This document shows, one piece after another, positions 49,862 to 61,510 of a stretch of 64,000 bases of DNA. The notes under the pieces were generated by a model. The model did not search any database and was not told where the DNA came from. It was given only the letters and a program-made list of their open reading frames with translations. How positions within the stretch are numbered: position 1 is the first letter of the stretch; each line of letters opens with the position of its first letter. A program made the translations under genes and the position numbers. Source of the stretch: Nematopogon swammerdamellus (Eukaryota; Arthropoda; Insecta; Lepidoptera; Adelidae); assembly GCA_946902875.1 (NCBI GenBank), contig OX336336.1, forward strand, positions 6,852,545-6,916,544, in the 5' to 3' direction.

Positions 49862-49870
49862 AACAAAATG

Positions 49871-50994
49871 ACTAGATTTCACGAAATTTCGAAGTGTTCG
49901 AAATTTGAATTTTCAGATTTGTATCACTCTCACATATATAATGTGAGAACACATTACAACATGTCTTGAAATTACTGAATGGCCCCCGGCCGGATCGGAT
50001 CGGCCGATATGGTCGGGCGAATGTCGCGTATCGCTGCGACCATTTTGAGCGTTTATGTCTACTGCCACTATGAACTTTCCTCTGACACTGGAAGTTTGTG
50101 GGAAGCGGGCCAGCAGCCAGATCTGGACTTTAACGTCTTTCGGGCTCTTTGATGGCCTTGTTGGCGAGTGCGGATGTGGTCTTTCTGTGTGTTTTATAGC
50201 TAAAAGAATTAAATCGTGTTTTGTTTTTGTAAGTTTGAGACGAAACTGTTGGTGTTGAAAGTTCGATGAACTTACAGACATCTGAAAATGTAAGTTTACG
50301 TTTCACACAAAATAAATGCGAATAAAATAAAACAGAATAAGTTTAAAAACCCCGGTTGAGATTTCTTGTCTTATTCATTCGTTCATTCGCCCTTCTGTTT
50401 GAAAAGTAGTACAAGGAAATTGAAATTTAGCATGCCGATAGAATTTGGTGTGTGCCGTAGATCTGAGAGGAAAACCAGTACTTAATTTTCTTTGGAACAA
50501 ATAAAGAAAAATAAATATATAAAAATTAAACTAGGTATAGAAAAATCTCTACATATGAACATAGCTGTTGTTTCGCTTTAGCGGATTAGCAATATTCAAA
50601 AGCGAGATCGGTATAGAAAGCAATATATTTTGCCTTACATAGGTCTTTAGAGCTGTTTCATTCTGATACCACTACTACCAACAGCACTGAGGCGCCAATG
50701 ATTTCTACATTCCTAGTTAAGTTACAGATCTCTAAAAATACCATGTCTGCTCCATAAAATAACTCAACACGCTAGCAAGACCCGTAGCATGCCACTAATT
50801 GGTTTTCGCCTTATTCCACCAACTGTTAATACCGTTTCCAATATACCAAGCATCCGCCATATTACTTATTTGTATTGTACCGAATCCGATGGCCGCTATT
50901 ACTACACCGACGTGAAATTCGCCTAAAAGCTTCGCAGTAATAAACTTTTAGGTCAGAGCACAGAAAACAGATCCGCTGCTTGTAAAACCAATCA
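49871..50994. other. Unassigned, with a small GC patch
   Basis: A GC-richer patch at 49980-50180 contains CGGCCGGATCGGATCGGCCG and short open frames on both strands (50055-50258 plus; 49913-50281 minus). None is recognised. Confidence 0.45.
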
Positions 50995-51386
50995 ATATTA
51001 ATAATTAATCTCTAAGTGATGGTCATGGAGTAATTTACTTTCTTTTTTGACATATTGCATTTGTAGACTCTATGTATGATACTAAAACGAAATTAGATGT
51101 AGTTTAGATTACTAAAACGACTATTTTTATAAATGTTTTCTGTATATTCCTCCATAACTCTTAAACCAATCATCTGGATTAGATGAAACTTAGTACAAGC
51201 ATATTTAACTATACGTGACACAGGAGAGGTTAAATAAAATTATGTTCCGGTTACGCCAAGATGTAGCTCTCATACAAACCGAATTGTTCCGCGCGCTGAA
51301 ATAAAGGTACAGTAGCGGGCTTACATCCTTTCTTTTTTTTTAATATGAATTTCACGCGAGCGAAGCCGCGGGCAATAGCGAGTAAT
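50995..51386 (+). mobile_element. Dispersed repeat G, compact copy
   Basis: ATTAATCTCTAAGTGATGGT, CTCTTAAACCAATCATCTGG, GTTCCGGTTACGCCAAGATG, AACCGAATTGTTCCGCGCGC and the end ACGCGAGCGAAGCCGCGGGC. Confidence 0.78.
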
Positions 51387-51709
51387 AAATAATACTTGAA
51401 GCTGTATAAGGGCCACACAGTCCCTTAGCTAGTAAAATCCAATGATCGGATTGCTGGCGCTGCTTGATTTGCCGTTATTGTATCCTACTCTCTTACAATA
51501 GTGAAGAGCGGTGGGGGTGGGGAGACAGCTTAACTTCAAAGCTGTGTCGGTCAGAGCGAAGGGTTGTGACGTGTTGGCTGTGTAGCTGAGCCTCATTTTC
51601 GAAATACACTCTCGCCTACTCGGACGGTGTGTGCGCGCACTCGTCTTTGCGGACGGGCCTGTCTGCGAGAAATTTACTCGCCTTGGGTGTTCGAGTCCGG
51701 AGCTTCATT
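51387..51709. other. Unassigned
   Basis: No gene or repeat family recognised. The sequence is moderately GC-rich, with short open frames only. Confidence 0.45.
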
Positions 51710-51749
51710 TTTAACCCCCGACGAAAAAAACGGAGGGGTGTTATAAGTT

Positions 51750-51790
<41 letters not shown>

Positions 51791-52345
51791 TGTCTGTGGC
51801 ATCGTAGCTCCCAAACGGATGGACCGATTTGGATGCGGTTTTTTTTAATAGGAAGCTTGTTTAATCGGGATGGTTCTTAGCTATGTTTGTAATCAAGTAA
51901 TCAAGTAATTAAGTAATAAAACAATTAATTATCTTAAAAAGTGGACGGATTTTCATGCGCTTTTTTTAAAAAAGCTTGAAATAAACGTTAAATTACAAAT
52001 TTAAAAAACCCCCGACCCTTAAAAAGTCAAAAATAATTTCCGTTTACTTACTTAAAGGAGTCGGGGGACCGCTAAGTAAATAAAATATAAAAACTCAGAG
52101 CTGCGCGGGAATTTACTTAGCGGTCTCCCGACTCCTTTAAGTAAGTAAACGGAAATTATTTTTGACTTTTTAATAACCTCCCCCAGCGCAAAAGGGAGCG
52201 TGTTATAAGTCTGACACCTCCGTCTGTCTGTCTGTGGCATCGTAGCTCCCAAACGGATGTACCGATTTGGATGCGCTTTATTTGATTAGAAAGCTGTTTT
52301 AATACGGATGGTTCTTAGCTATGTTAGTAATCAAGTAATAAAGTA
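51710..52345 (+). mobile_element. Element F, double copy around a hairpin module
   Basis: Starts TTTTTAACCCCCGACGAAAA, then AACGGAGGGGTGTTATAAGT, a GT run of about 30, CATCGTAGCTCCCAAACGGA and GGATGGTTCTTAGCTATGTT. A hairpin module (about 51995-52165) is built on CTTAAAGGAGTCGGGGGACC and its complement. It is followed by a second F start (GAGCGTGTTATAAGTCTGAC) with the same body. Confidence 0.85.
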
Positions 52346-52774
52346 ATTATGAAGTAATAAAAACAATCGGTCTCACGAATGGACCGATTTGGATGCGGCT
52401 TGGATACTAGCTTATATGAGGAGTGTATAGTCTCATCATTCATTTGAACTTGGAATGGCTTGGCATCAGGGTTTATTAATCACGGTTTAACTAACTTCAC
52501 TGCGGCAAATTTGCGTTTGGTCTGCAACAGAGCAGCAGCGGCGGCGTGGTTCTTTGGACCTTGCATTGGACGAATGCCGCAATGATAGCATGATCGACAA
52601 GTCATCTGCGAGTAATTAGACGAGATGCTGTTTGACAGGAACAGCCAACGGGATTCTGACGATCATGATCGTGGTGAAGAAAAGTGACTTTCATGTTTGT
52701 ACGTTAGGTCGATCAGGCAACGACCGATGGTCGTTCGTATAAATCTTGCGTTCGGACTTCGGACTCGGACGATC

Positions 52775-52905
52775 GTCGAATGTGCAGTACTTACCCGGCA
52801 GGAAGTAATGAACATCGAGCTTTAGAAAGAGACAATCCAGTTGTGTCTACAACCGGATTGTCTCTTTCTAAAGCTCGACTTACTGCCGGGTACTGTACGG
52901 TACTT
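52775..52905. repeat. Hairpin-forming MITE-like repeat
   Basis: TCGAGCTTTAGAAAGAGACA, ATCCAGTT and its complement CAACCGGATTGTCTCTTTCT, AAAGCTCGA surround a 7 bp loop. The outer parts GCAGTACTTACCCGGCAG and CTGCCGGGTACTGTAC also pair. One arm-like copy is at 14985-15060. Confidence 0.8.
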
Positions 52906-52994
52906 CTCATAATCGCCATGCTGAGGCTCGATCAAGCGATTGTTTTTTACATTTTGTTGCGTACAAGTAAATATTTGTATGGAGAAAAGATGCA

Positions 52995-53395
52995 GATGCA
53001 CCGTGTGGGGCCGGTACTTAAAAATAATATCCCCACTGCATCTCGCCCCATGCATGTCGTAAATGGCGACTAAGGGATAAGGACAAGATGCCGTGCTAAA
53101 GGGCGACAGGATCGCCATCTCTCACCTTGGCACGGTACTTCCACCGAGTCATACAGCAGGTGGGTCTTCGTACCTTACTTGCTGCTTGATCGATTGAATC
53201 TTATCCGAATACTTTGCGAAACGTGGTGGTCCGTGTTGTGCTGTAATTTACCAGAGTTCTTGCAGGACAACACCGATTAATCTGCTTACCCCGATTTTCG
53301 GGATTCAGCGTGTGGTGCACAGAACACCTACTTGCAGGACAACACCGATTAATCTGCTTACCCCGATTTTCGGGATTCAGCGTGTGGTGTAACTT
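52995..53395 (-). repeat. Dispersed repeat S3 with an internal tandem duplication
   Basis: CACCGTGTGGGGCCGGTACT, ATGTCGTAAATGGCGACTAA and AGTCATACAGCAGGTGGGTC. Its end region is duplicated: about 59 bp starting CTTGCAGGACAACACCGATT at 53259 recurs identically at 53331 (offset 72 bp). Confidence 0.82.
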
Positions 53396-54429
53396 CCATT
53401 ATCTTTAGTGTGGTGTGTTTGTATGTATGTAAAAGATGCAACGCGCCTAGCGAAAATATTAAATTTAAAAACATTTCCTGGTATCGACCATGAATAGTCT
53501 TCTGGGTGGCCAACCATACATACCTACTTTATGATAAAGTAGGTATCATACTTTATTTTTGTTCGATATACGTTATACTTTTACGTTATACAGTCATACG
53601 GAACGCAACGAATACTAAACTGACAACCTTGGTTGCTTATGCTAAAAGCCAAACTAAGTATTTATCTAAAAGTCAATAATGATTAAATTTGGAAAATACT
53701 TTCTTATTCTTTCGAATACTTTTTATTTTCCGCTTTCAAAGACAAGTTACTGTCTGGCACTTACGGTCCGTAGTCCGTAGGATGCACTTGGCTACAAACT
53801 GCTTAAAATGCCGCCAAATTAACCCCCACAATAAAAAACAGCAACTCAGCTGAATCAAACGTGATTAGTATTCCACAGAGCGCACGGCGGCGCTCGCTCA
53901 GACGCTCTCGAATGAGCAATCGAATTCGGAGGAGGCGAAAAAATACGAGACGTCACAAAGAACTCCATAGGACAGAAGAGGCTTTAATTTGTCGAGCTAG
54001 TGGAACGTTGTTAAGTGGTGTGCACGAAGATGGAATTACAAATATTAATAAAGAAAGAACACGATTTTTCATTTGTCGAAAACATCCAGTCAGTGACAAT
54101 AAAAAGGACATGCTTTAGCATGTGCTACCCAGGTTGCCCTCTATATTACTGAGGGGCTGTCATCAAACGACGAACGAAAGATTCGCTCATTTCGAAAGTA
54201 TTGTACAGACAAAACATGCGTCACTTTAATATTTAAAATGGGCGAGATTCGTTCGTCGTTTATTCGAACGTAAACATCTCATGAGAAACAGAGGCGCTAT
54301 TTCTGTTTATCTGTGTCACACAATTCCGGGAGACACACGGTGGACTTCTTTAGCTACTCTAGGTAGAGCATTGCCGGTCATTTGGAGTAAAAATATCTAC
54401 GTAGCATTTTTCGTTTAGATGATTTTTTT
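53396..54429. other. Mostly unassigned; one basic open frame
   Basis: An open frame at 53861-54118 (+) starts with an Arg-rich segment, ARRRSLRRSRMSNRIRRRRK, then TEEALICRASGTLLSGVHED. I recognise no family and it could be a chance or relic frame. 54140-54270 contains an inverted pair ATCAAACGACGAACGAAAGA versus TTCGTTCGTCGTTTATTCGA, perhaps a short MITE. Confidence 0.35.
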
Positions 54430-54510
54430 AAGCGAAGCTTTTTAACGCACGCTTGGGACGGGGACCTAACTTAGAAACAGTGAAACGTCACGAAAGTTAA
54501 AATATACATA
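54430..54510. repeat. Dispersed repeat E fragment
   Basis: AAGCGAAGCTTTTTAACGCA, CGGGGACCTAACTTAGAAAC and AGTGAAACGTCACGAAAG. Confidence 0.6.
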
Positions 54511-55177
54511 ATAATTTATCTCCATAATTATTTCTTTTCCTTAAAATGTTTCTTCTCCTATCTCATAGGCTGGGTGAAAGGTTCACGGTACGTTTTTATA
54601 CATTGTGTATAATCAGCATGCGTATTAGGAGCTAACTGATGCAAATTGTGTGCGTTTTGGGTATGTAGTGTAAGCGTAATATATGACAATAGTACTTATA
54701 CCTCTTTGAATTCTTTTCATTTGTAATTTAACAATGGGCCCGTTTGTTTTAGCAATTGTAACGGACCGAATGCATTAAACATCGTTTGTCGAGTTGCATT
54801 TCGTAAACGACAATAATAAAAAAAGAAATGGCCCTCAATGAATCGAATGCAGCTCTCGATGCAGCTTGGCTTTCTGCTCGTGATGTATGTGACTTGGTTG
54901 GATCGAAATCTTCCTTTTTGTTAATTAACTTTGTCTTTCTATTTGCGGAAAGTTTTTAATTCTTATTTTTCAATATTCTAAATTTCAATAAGCCACAGAT
55001 CAGCGATCGGCGGCCGTCTTCCCCCTTGATTGCAATAAGCAGACAAAGTAAAGTTGAACATCAAACTTAGATGCCTACCCTATTAGGTAGGTACTGTCTT
55101 GCTTGCAGACTATACTTGCCAACTTCTATCTACATTAAAAATTATTTTGTATTTGTCTTTTGAAAATGGTTTGTTAG
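54511..55177. other. Unassigned intron sequence
   Basis: AT-rich, without recognised exon or repeat. Confidence 0.5.
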
Positions 55178-55219
55178 TTTTCCGTATCCCGTACGGAAGC
55201 CTATTACTAAGCCTACGCC

Positions 55220-55266
<47 letters not shown>

Positions 55267-55495
55267 CGTCTGTCCTACTTCTGTATCTTTGGAACCGTAC
55301 TAGGTAGCCGGTTGAAATTTTCAGAGTATATGTGTTATTTATTATGGTGGATATAACAACAAATAATAAAAAAATTAAAAAGTTAAAAATTAAGGGGGGT
55401 TCCCATACAAGAAACGTGTTTTTTTTCAATGTTTTTTTTTGTGGTGCGGAAACCTCGGTGCGCGAGTCCGACTCGCAATTGGCCGGTTTATTTTT
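55178..55495 (+). mobile_element. GGTTCCGTA-type element R2
   Basis: TTTTCCGTATCCCGTACGGA, CTATTACTAAGCCTACGCCG, a GTCT run of about 40 bases, TATAACAACAAATAATAAAA, then GCGGAAACCTCGGTGCGCGA and GTCCGACTCGCAATTGGCCG. Confidence 0.87.
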
Positions 55496-55900
55496 TCGTT
55501 TATTATTCGTTTTCGAAGATTAGTCGTCTTCATCTTTTGTTACGATTTTCATTTGAGTAGATAGACCTTTATCATGGGTTATTGGAATACCAAATACATA
55601 CAACCTTTTGTTGTTCGTTCTCTTTAAAAACATTTACTTAGTATTTACTTTTCATTTCACTGCAATATTTCCCATTAGCTAATTACACGTAAGTGCTTCC
55701 TCTTACAATAAAGTGGACACAGAATGAATCACCTTCCCTTCGTGGAAACAAACCCAGAAGCAGCATTGTCACAACTACACAAGGAGGATACAGACTGTCT
55801 GTATGCTCGGTGCAACCACATTACGTTGTGCTGTTATATCTTATTTTGTGATATGACATGACGTGTAAACTATTGGCATTCCTGATTCAAATAAATCAAT

Positions 55901-56130
55901 ACTAATAATAAATCTGTAAGGGATGATCATGGAGTAAGTTTAAAACAAAGACTCTATGTATGATACTAAAACGAAATTTTTAGAAATATTTTCTGTATGT
56001 ACGTATGTTCCTCCATACCTCTTAAACCGATCATCCGAATTCAATGAAACTTAGTACAAGCACATTTAACAGGTGACACATGATAGGCTAAGTAAATTCA
56101 GTTCAGGTCATTCCGGTTACGCTAAAGTGT
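55901..56130 (+). mobile_element. Dispersed repeat G, 3' truncated
   Basis: ATACTAATAATAAATCTGTA, CTCTTAAACCGATCATCCGA and CATTCCGGTTACGCTAAAGT. It breaks off before the GCGAGCGAAGC end, near a partial S3 copy. Confidence 0.7.
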
Positions 56131-56149
56131 TGCCCAATTAAGAGCTCTA

Positions 56150-56330
56150 GTAAAACATAATACTGTAAAACATAATTACGAAGACCCAACTGCTGCATGA
56201 CTCGGTGGAGTTGGCAAGCATGTCGCCCTTCAGCACGTCATGTCCTTATCGCGTAGTCGCCTTTTAAGACATGCACAGAGAGATATGCAGTGGGACTATT
56301 ATTTTCAACTACCGCCCTTTAATACCTTTT
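56150..56330 (+). repeat. Dispersed repeat S3, right half
   Basis: CCCAACTGCTGCATGACTCG, TCGCCCTTCAGCACGTCATG, CGTAGTCGCCTTTTAAGACA and GAGATATGCAGTGGGACTAT. Confidence 0.7.
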
Positions 56331-56817
56331 CTAGATATATTTATGCCTTCCTTCCATGTTACACATTAGGGATATATTATGCTTACACGCAGTCTCCGTG
56401 AAGATAGCTGTCTGTCCATGTGTATCTTCTTATCGTGTCAGCTTTCCTGTTTATCATTTCACGGGTATGTGCGAGTTACTCTCCGCGAAATACATAATGC
56501 ATTCTCAACCTCACTGAAGATGATCTACTATACTATACTTGTTTGTTTTGTATGATCGCTTGTGTTGGCTAGACAGTTAGTTGGCTGGCAGTTCTGTTAG
56601 TTTACACGAGCGAGCAAGGGAGAACTGCGCGCAAGTCAAATAATATTATGCGCCAGTCGGAGGAGCAAAGCACGCACCCAAATCGCTGACTAGATTTGAA
56701 ATTTTGGTCTAGGCATACTTTTTTTGATACTTTTTTTGAAGAAAAATATAAAAACAAATTAAAAAAAATATTTTTAATTAGAAAAATGCAAATCGAAAAT
56801 CATTGGAAAAAATACAT
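56331..56817. other. Unassigned
   Basis: No gene or element recognised. AT-rich with short A/T runs near 56720-56790. Confidence 0.45.
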
Positions 56818-56888
56818 CCCGACCAGGATTTGAACCTGGGTCTCTGGCTTGAGCCGCCAACGCGATAACCAACTACACCACCGGGCCG
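56818..56888 (-). other. tRNA-like sequence, probably a pseudogene or SINE head
   Basis: The minus strand has a perfect A-box (TGGTGTAGTTGG) and B-box (GGTTCAAATCC) with D, anticodon and T stems that can pair. The anticodon loop reads GGCTCAA, so the invariant U33 is G, and the acceptor stem has one mismatch and two wobble pairs. The missing U33 argues against a working tRNA; if read literally the anticodon would be CTC. Confidence 0.5.
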
Positions 56889-57529
56889 TTACATATTATC
56901 TCCAAATTTTTGATCTATTGCACCTTCATGAATGATGTCGCATAATTTTTGCGATTAAAAATATATATAAAGCGAGTACGTGCTTAGTACTAACATAAAC
57001 ATAAAATATTATGATAAATACTTTTGATATCCTTTATGAAATCGCTTTTCTACGATATGCCACATTAATAGTGATTAAATATCTGATATAAAATTTTTTT
57101 TTTTTTTCAATTTAACTAATTATGCCATGGCATAATTATTATGGCAAAACCATGTTTTTATGTAATTGACCCTGGAGTATTGTGTGTTACAAAATTATGT
57201 AAGTACATACATAAGTGTGGCTCAAGAAAGACATGAGTGGAAAAGGTTGGAGGAGGCCTTTGCCGACTGGCAAACAGATCTACAGGAAATAAGTAAAATT
57301 CAAATAACAGACTAGATTTAGTTTTACATTAAATTTAAGTTTTCTATGTATAGTTTTTCATATAATTGTAATATGGATCTGAATAAAGGCTATATAAAAA
57401 AAATACATACATAAGTACTGAATTGTAAATGTTCTAGAACTTACATTATAGAAGTTAAGGGGCTGTAAACATACAGACAGACAGGCGGGCGGGCAGACAT
57501 CGAAGTCTCGCTGTGATCTAATTTTTTAC
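56889..57529. other. Unassigned
   Basis: AT-rich with a T run near 57095; CATGGCATAATTATTATGGC forms a small imperfect palindrome near 57126. No gene recognised. Confidence 0.45.
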
Positions 57530-57800
57530 CATTTTGGCACGAAGCCCTAAAACTTTCGAAACATGCTATTCAACCTCCGCATTCACCGTGCTGCACCAAA
57601 ATTCACCCCCGCTAAACACTCCACAAAGCATTTGGCACGGAGCTTCTGCGTCGGCGGCAGAGGCGGCGGCGCGGCGGCGGCGCGTCGCGGTGCCAAGCGA
57701 TATATTCGCCGATAGTCCTCGCAGAAAGATCCTGTCGTCGCTTCGCTTCCAAGCGCTAAGTGAAAGCTGTAGAAATAATATTTATACGGCTGTCGATTGA
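57530..57800 (+). other. GC-rich island with open frame, unassigned
   Basis: A GC-rich block (GCGGCGGC repeats at about 57650-57690) in an AT-rich setting gives an 88-codon plus frame with an Ala/Arg-rich middle, then AVPSDIFADSPRRKILSSLR. It could be an alternative first exon or regulatory island, or a coding exon of an unseen gene. No splice-phase link to the navigator exons could be made. Confidence 0.25.
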
Positions 57801-59482
57801 GATGAGACCAGTTAGGGAAACATTTTTGAGGGAAACCATCGACCGGAAGGAAGGGTGCGTGTTGGCTGGTAAACAAAACTGGCAAAAAACTTCCTCAATT
57901 ACCATTCATATTTAGGAGTACCGGTTTAAGTTCTTGTCGGGTATGATTTTTTCTCTGTATATGTCTTGGCAGTTCTCTGAAATAATAACGAAAAATAAAT
58001 ACTCATCTAAAATTATCGAAAATACTCCTGGCTCCATACTACGGTCATCCACTGCGCGCCGGACTCCGCCTTGTCGAAACACCAGAGGATAAATCTTTGT
58101 ACGGTGAAAATGGGTTACTTGAAATCTTGTTTCATACGTTTCAGTTCTTGTTAATGATTTTTGAAGTCAACTCATTGTTTCGTTTGTGGTCGGACTAGAC
58201 AAAATGAAAAAAAATATCGACTAGTCCGGCCCATGAACTTTTACACTTCAAAAGTGGCTTTCAGCCGAAAACGTTGGAAACCCATGACTAATTTCGTTGG
58301 TGTGAGTTTCCACGTTTCCACGACCGAAAGTCTTAGCTAGGATCAAATTTGGAATTCGGTTGGGGACACGCAACATGATGATTGGACAGGTTCCATTTCC
58401 GCCGAAAACAGTTTTTATATTTTAATAACTTTCGAATCATAAATAATTCTTGTGTTCCTTCAAACTATTTCATAAATTACTCATAAGTATACCTCGAAAA
58501 TAGGTATATATTTACAGAAGCATTTAATTTTTCATACATGGTCTAACATGTTTAAGACAATGCAAACAAAATATTTCAAAGGTAAGGTATCTCAACATTG
58601 CGTTTTCATTCATTGGTCTCGTACAATAAGCATACAATTTATTCAGATATGAAGCTGTATAAATAATTAAGATCTTGATTCATACTCGTGGAATGTATTG
58701 CGTTGATATCTTTATTTGTGAATGCATGCATGGCTAATCGTGTTTAATGCATAAATTGATTTCTATTATTTACTAACAAGCATCATTCAAAGTCATTGTG
58801 TTGGTGTATCTACCTATTGCGTATTTTGATTCGTATATCATTATTCTATAAACTGTGGCATATTATTCCAATATTTTTTACTACATGGTATCGATCCTTA
58901 CTTGGTTCCTTCGGCGTGAGTTTGTTATCGATTAAATTAACTCCCACTCAAAAAATGTCAATAAAACAGATCCACCAATCACCCATTAATGATATAATTA
59001 ATCAATCAAATCCAAAAATTCTGCCTACGTATGTATAAACATCAAAAGCGTGCATCTACATACATTGCATCTGCACTTCAATGATCTATTTACTGATACT
59101 GACATCTTTCACCTATCTAGATCAAAATTCAGAATTGAGATTATAAAGACATTGATGAGCGAATAAGTTAAATAAACCACACATGCATTCATAACCACAT
59201 TTTATTTTGATTTTATATTATTTGTTCTTATATTTCCATGTTGTTTCCTAGCCCGTAATCAATGTAATCCCTTATGGAAATCTTTAATAGGCCATCGTAA
59301 GTGTTCATTCTAAGTGTATAATTTGTATAACTTGTGCTGTTTATTTCCTGAAAAAAAAAAGAAAAAATATATATATTTCGAATTAAATTGGTTGGTTATG
59401 CAAAAGCATATGATCGGTGGAACCCTTCTGGGTCACCCACTTTCATACATTAATTACTAACATTAATTAATAACATAAAAAT
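57801..59482. other. Unassigned intron sequence
   Basis: A short inverted pair (CTAGTCCGGCCCATGAACTT / TCGGACTAGAC region, 58190-58240) is visible. The ORF at 58796-59038 has a hydrophobic start but no recognisable family. Confidence 0.45.
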
Positions 59483-59891
59483 TACAAATTTAAAAAACCC
59501 CCGACTCTTAAAAAGTCAAAAATAATTTCCGTTTACTTACTTAAAGGAGTCGGTAGACCGCTAAGTAAATTCCCGCGCAACTTTTGAGTCTTTATATTTA
59601 ATTTACTTAGCGGTCCCCCGACTCCTTTAAGTAAGTAAACGGAAATTATTTTTGACTTTTTAAGAGTCGGGGGTTTTTTAAATTTGTAATTTAACTTTTA
59701 TTTCAAGCTTTTTAAAAAAAACCGCATGCAAATCGGTCCACTTTTGAAGATAATAATTTTTTTTATTACTTAATTACTTAATTACTTCATTACAAACATA
59801 GCTAAGAACCATCCCGATTAAACAGGCTTCCTAATAAAAAAAACCGCATCCAAATCGGTCCATCCGTTTGGGAGCTACGATGCCACAGACA

Positions 59892-59932
<41 letters not shown>

Positions 59933-59968
59933 AACTTATAACACCCCTCCGTTTTTTTCGTCGGGGGT
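59483..59968 (-). mobile_element. Element F with long hairpin module, copy 1
   Basis: Hairpin arms at 59483-59571 and 59600-59691 are nearly perfect complements (AAAAAACCCCCGACTCTTAA; AGTCAAAAATAATTTCCGTT). The F body follows to the end at CGTCGGGGGTTAAAAAT. It contains an AC run of about 34 bases. Confidence 0.9.
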
Positions 59969-60139
59969 TAAAAATACACACCTATGTGTGAACATTCTCT
60001 TCAATCTATAGTATACGTATGCTAAATTTAACGTAAGATCCTCATCCGCCTAATTGGTGATTTCAAGCTCACAGAGGGACTTGAATCATTGCGCCACAGG
60101 CGAACAATAGGTTCCTTTAACCTGCTTTATAGGTACTTA

Positions 60140-60790
60140 CTACCATGGCAGGTGCTCTGATGAATTGGCTTCCCTCATCCCTCCTGGCCCCATCCGCCAC
60201 GGCCACACCCGCCGGACTCGCTCGGACGAAAAATCCGTAGGTATGTTGTTGACACCAAACTTCTGAGAACAAATCGTTTCTCGAAATCGCTCCTGTGTCG
60301 TGCGGCGAAAATATGGAACGGTCTTCCGGTGAGTGTTTTCTCTATCTATTTAGTTCTTATAACCTGGGGATCTTCAAAAGGCGTCTTAATAAAAAACCCC
60401 CGACTCTTAAAAAGTCAAAAATAATTTCCTTTTACTTACTTAAAGGAGTCGGTAGACCGCTAAGTAAATTCCCGCGCAACTTTTGAGTCTTTATATTTAA
60501 TTTACTTAGCGGTCCCCCGACTCCTTTAAGTAAGTAAACGGAAATTATTTTTGACTTTTTAAGAGTCGGGGGTTTTTTAAATTTGTAAATTAACTTTTAT
60601 TTCAAGCTTTTTAAAAAAAACCGCATGCAAATCGGTCCACTTTTGAAGATAATAATTTTTTTTATTACTTAATTACTTAATTACTTGATTACAAACATAG
60701 CTAAGAACCATCCCGATTAAACAGGCTTCCTAATAAAAAAAACCGCATCCAAATCGGTCCATCCGTTTGGGAGCTACGATGCCACAGACA

Positions 60791-60831
<41 letters not shown>

Positions 60832-61008
60832 AACTTATAACACCCCTCCGTTTTTTTCGTCGGGGGTTAAAAATAGACGACTATCTTTTTGTCCGACTTA
60901 TAGGTTAGCGTTGAGCGTTGTTTCGCGAGAAGGGGGAGTTATTGGCTGTGTCTGATGTTTGGGCACAGCCACCCGTGCCGGCTTTCTATAAAAATAAAAT
61001 AAAAAAAA
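60140..61008 (+). pseudogene. LINE C-terminus and 3' tail, split by element F
   Basis: RTNRFSKSLLCRAAKIWNGL (about 60268-60327), then a frame-shifted NLGIFKRRLN (60361-60390), are typical of the last part of a Jockey-type ORF2. Sequence resumes after element F at about 60870 with RRLSFCPTYRLALSVVSREG and GVIGCV, and ends GCCGGCTTTCTATAAAAATA with a TAAAA-rich tail. It is interrupted at 60392-60868. Confidence 0.8.
60392..60868 (-). mobile_element. Element F with long hairpin module, copy 2
   Basis: Almost identical to copy 1 across about 480 bp, differing only at a few positions (for example TTTCCTTTTACTTACTTAAA versus TTTCCGTTTACTTACTTAAA, and ATTACTTGATTAC versus ATTACTTCATTAC). Inserted in the LINE tail above. 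Confidence 0.92.
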
Positions 61009-61189
61009 GTTTCAAGACTGCTGCCAAAGTGCCTCAAAGTGCTCATATAATTTAATATTGAATTAATATTGACCAAATCGAAATTTTAACTCTATATTTT
61101 ATTGACTTGAGTGTTTTGCAGATGTCGCTTACGTTTTTTTACTTACGTGACATAGCTGCCATTCAAATTAAGATATATTTGTCAGTCAG

Positions 61190-61510
61190 TCAGTCAACAT
61201 GTAAGCGTCCACTGCTGGACATACGCCTCTCAAATTTTCCTTCAGTCTTCGCCCCGCCTTCAGGCAGAGCCACTGCTCTCGGCCTACGTAATTGTTGTCG
61301 TCGTCCCACCTGCCGGGCGGCCTTCCCACACTTCGATTTCATGTCCACCGCCGCGCAGTGTAGGACAGTTACACTAACGGTCGTCGTCTCTTCGGCCGAC
61401 GTGCCCAGCCCACTGTCACTTGAGCTTACCCACCCGGTGTCCACTATCGACTACTATCGTTATGGTGCGCAACGAGGCAATCCGTCGGCGCCACTATGTA
61501 GTTGATAATC
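61190..61510 (+). repeat. Dispersed repeat D
   Basis: GTAAGCGTCCACTGCTGGAC, ATACGCCTCTCAAATTTTCC, CGTCCCACCTGCCGGGCGGC and ACTAACGGTCGTCGTCTCTT. Same family as 34165-34435 and 36800-37420. The open frame across it (61107-61505) has no recognised domain. Confidence 0.7.

Noticed and set aside
53883..53969. Reading frame with AALAQTLSN resembling the navigator segment AAFEQSL, as a possible next exon
   Set aside because: The resemblance is only about nine residues; the frame then differs, reaches a stop at about 53968 and has no GT donor before it.
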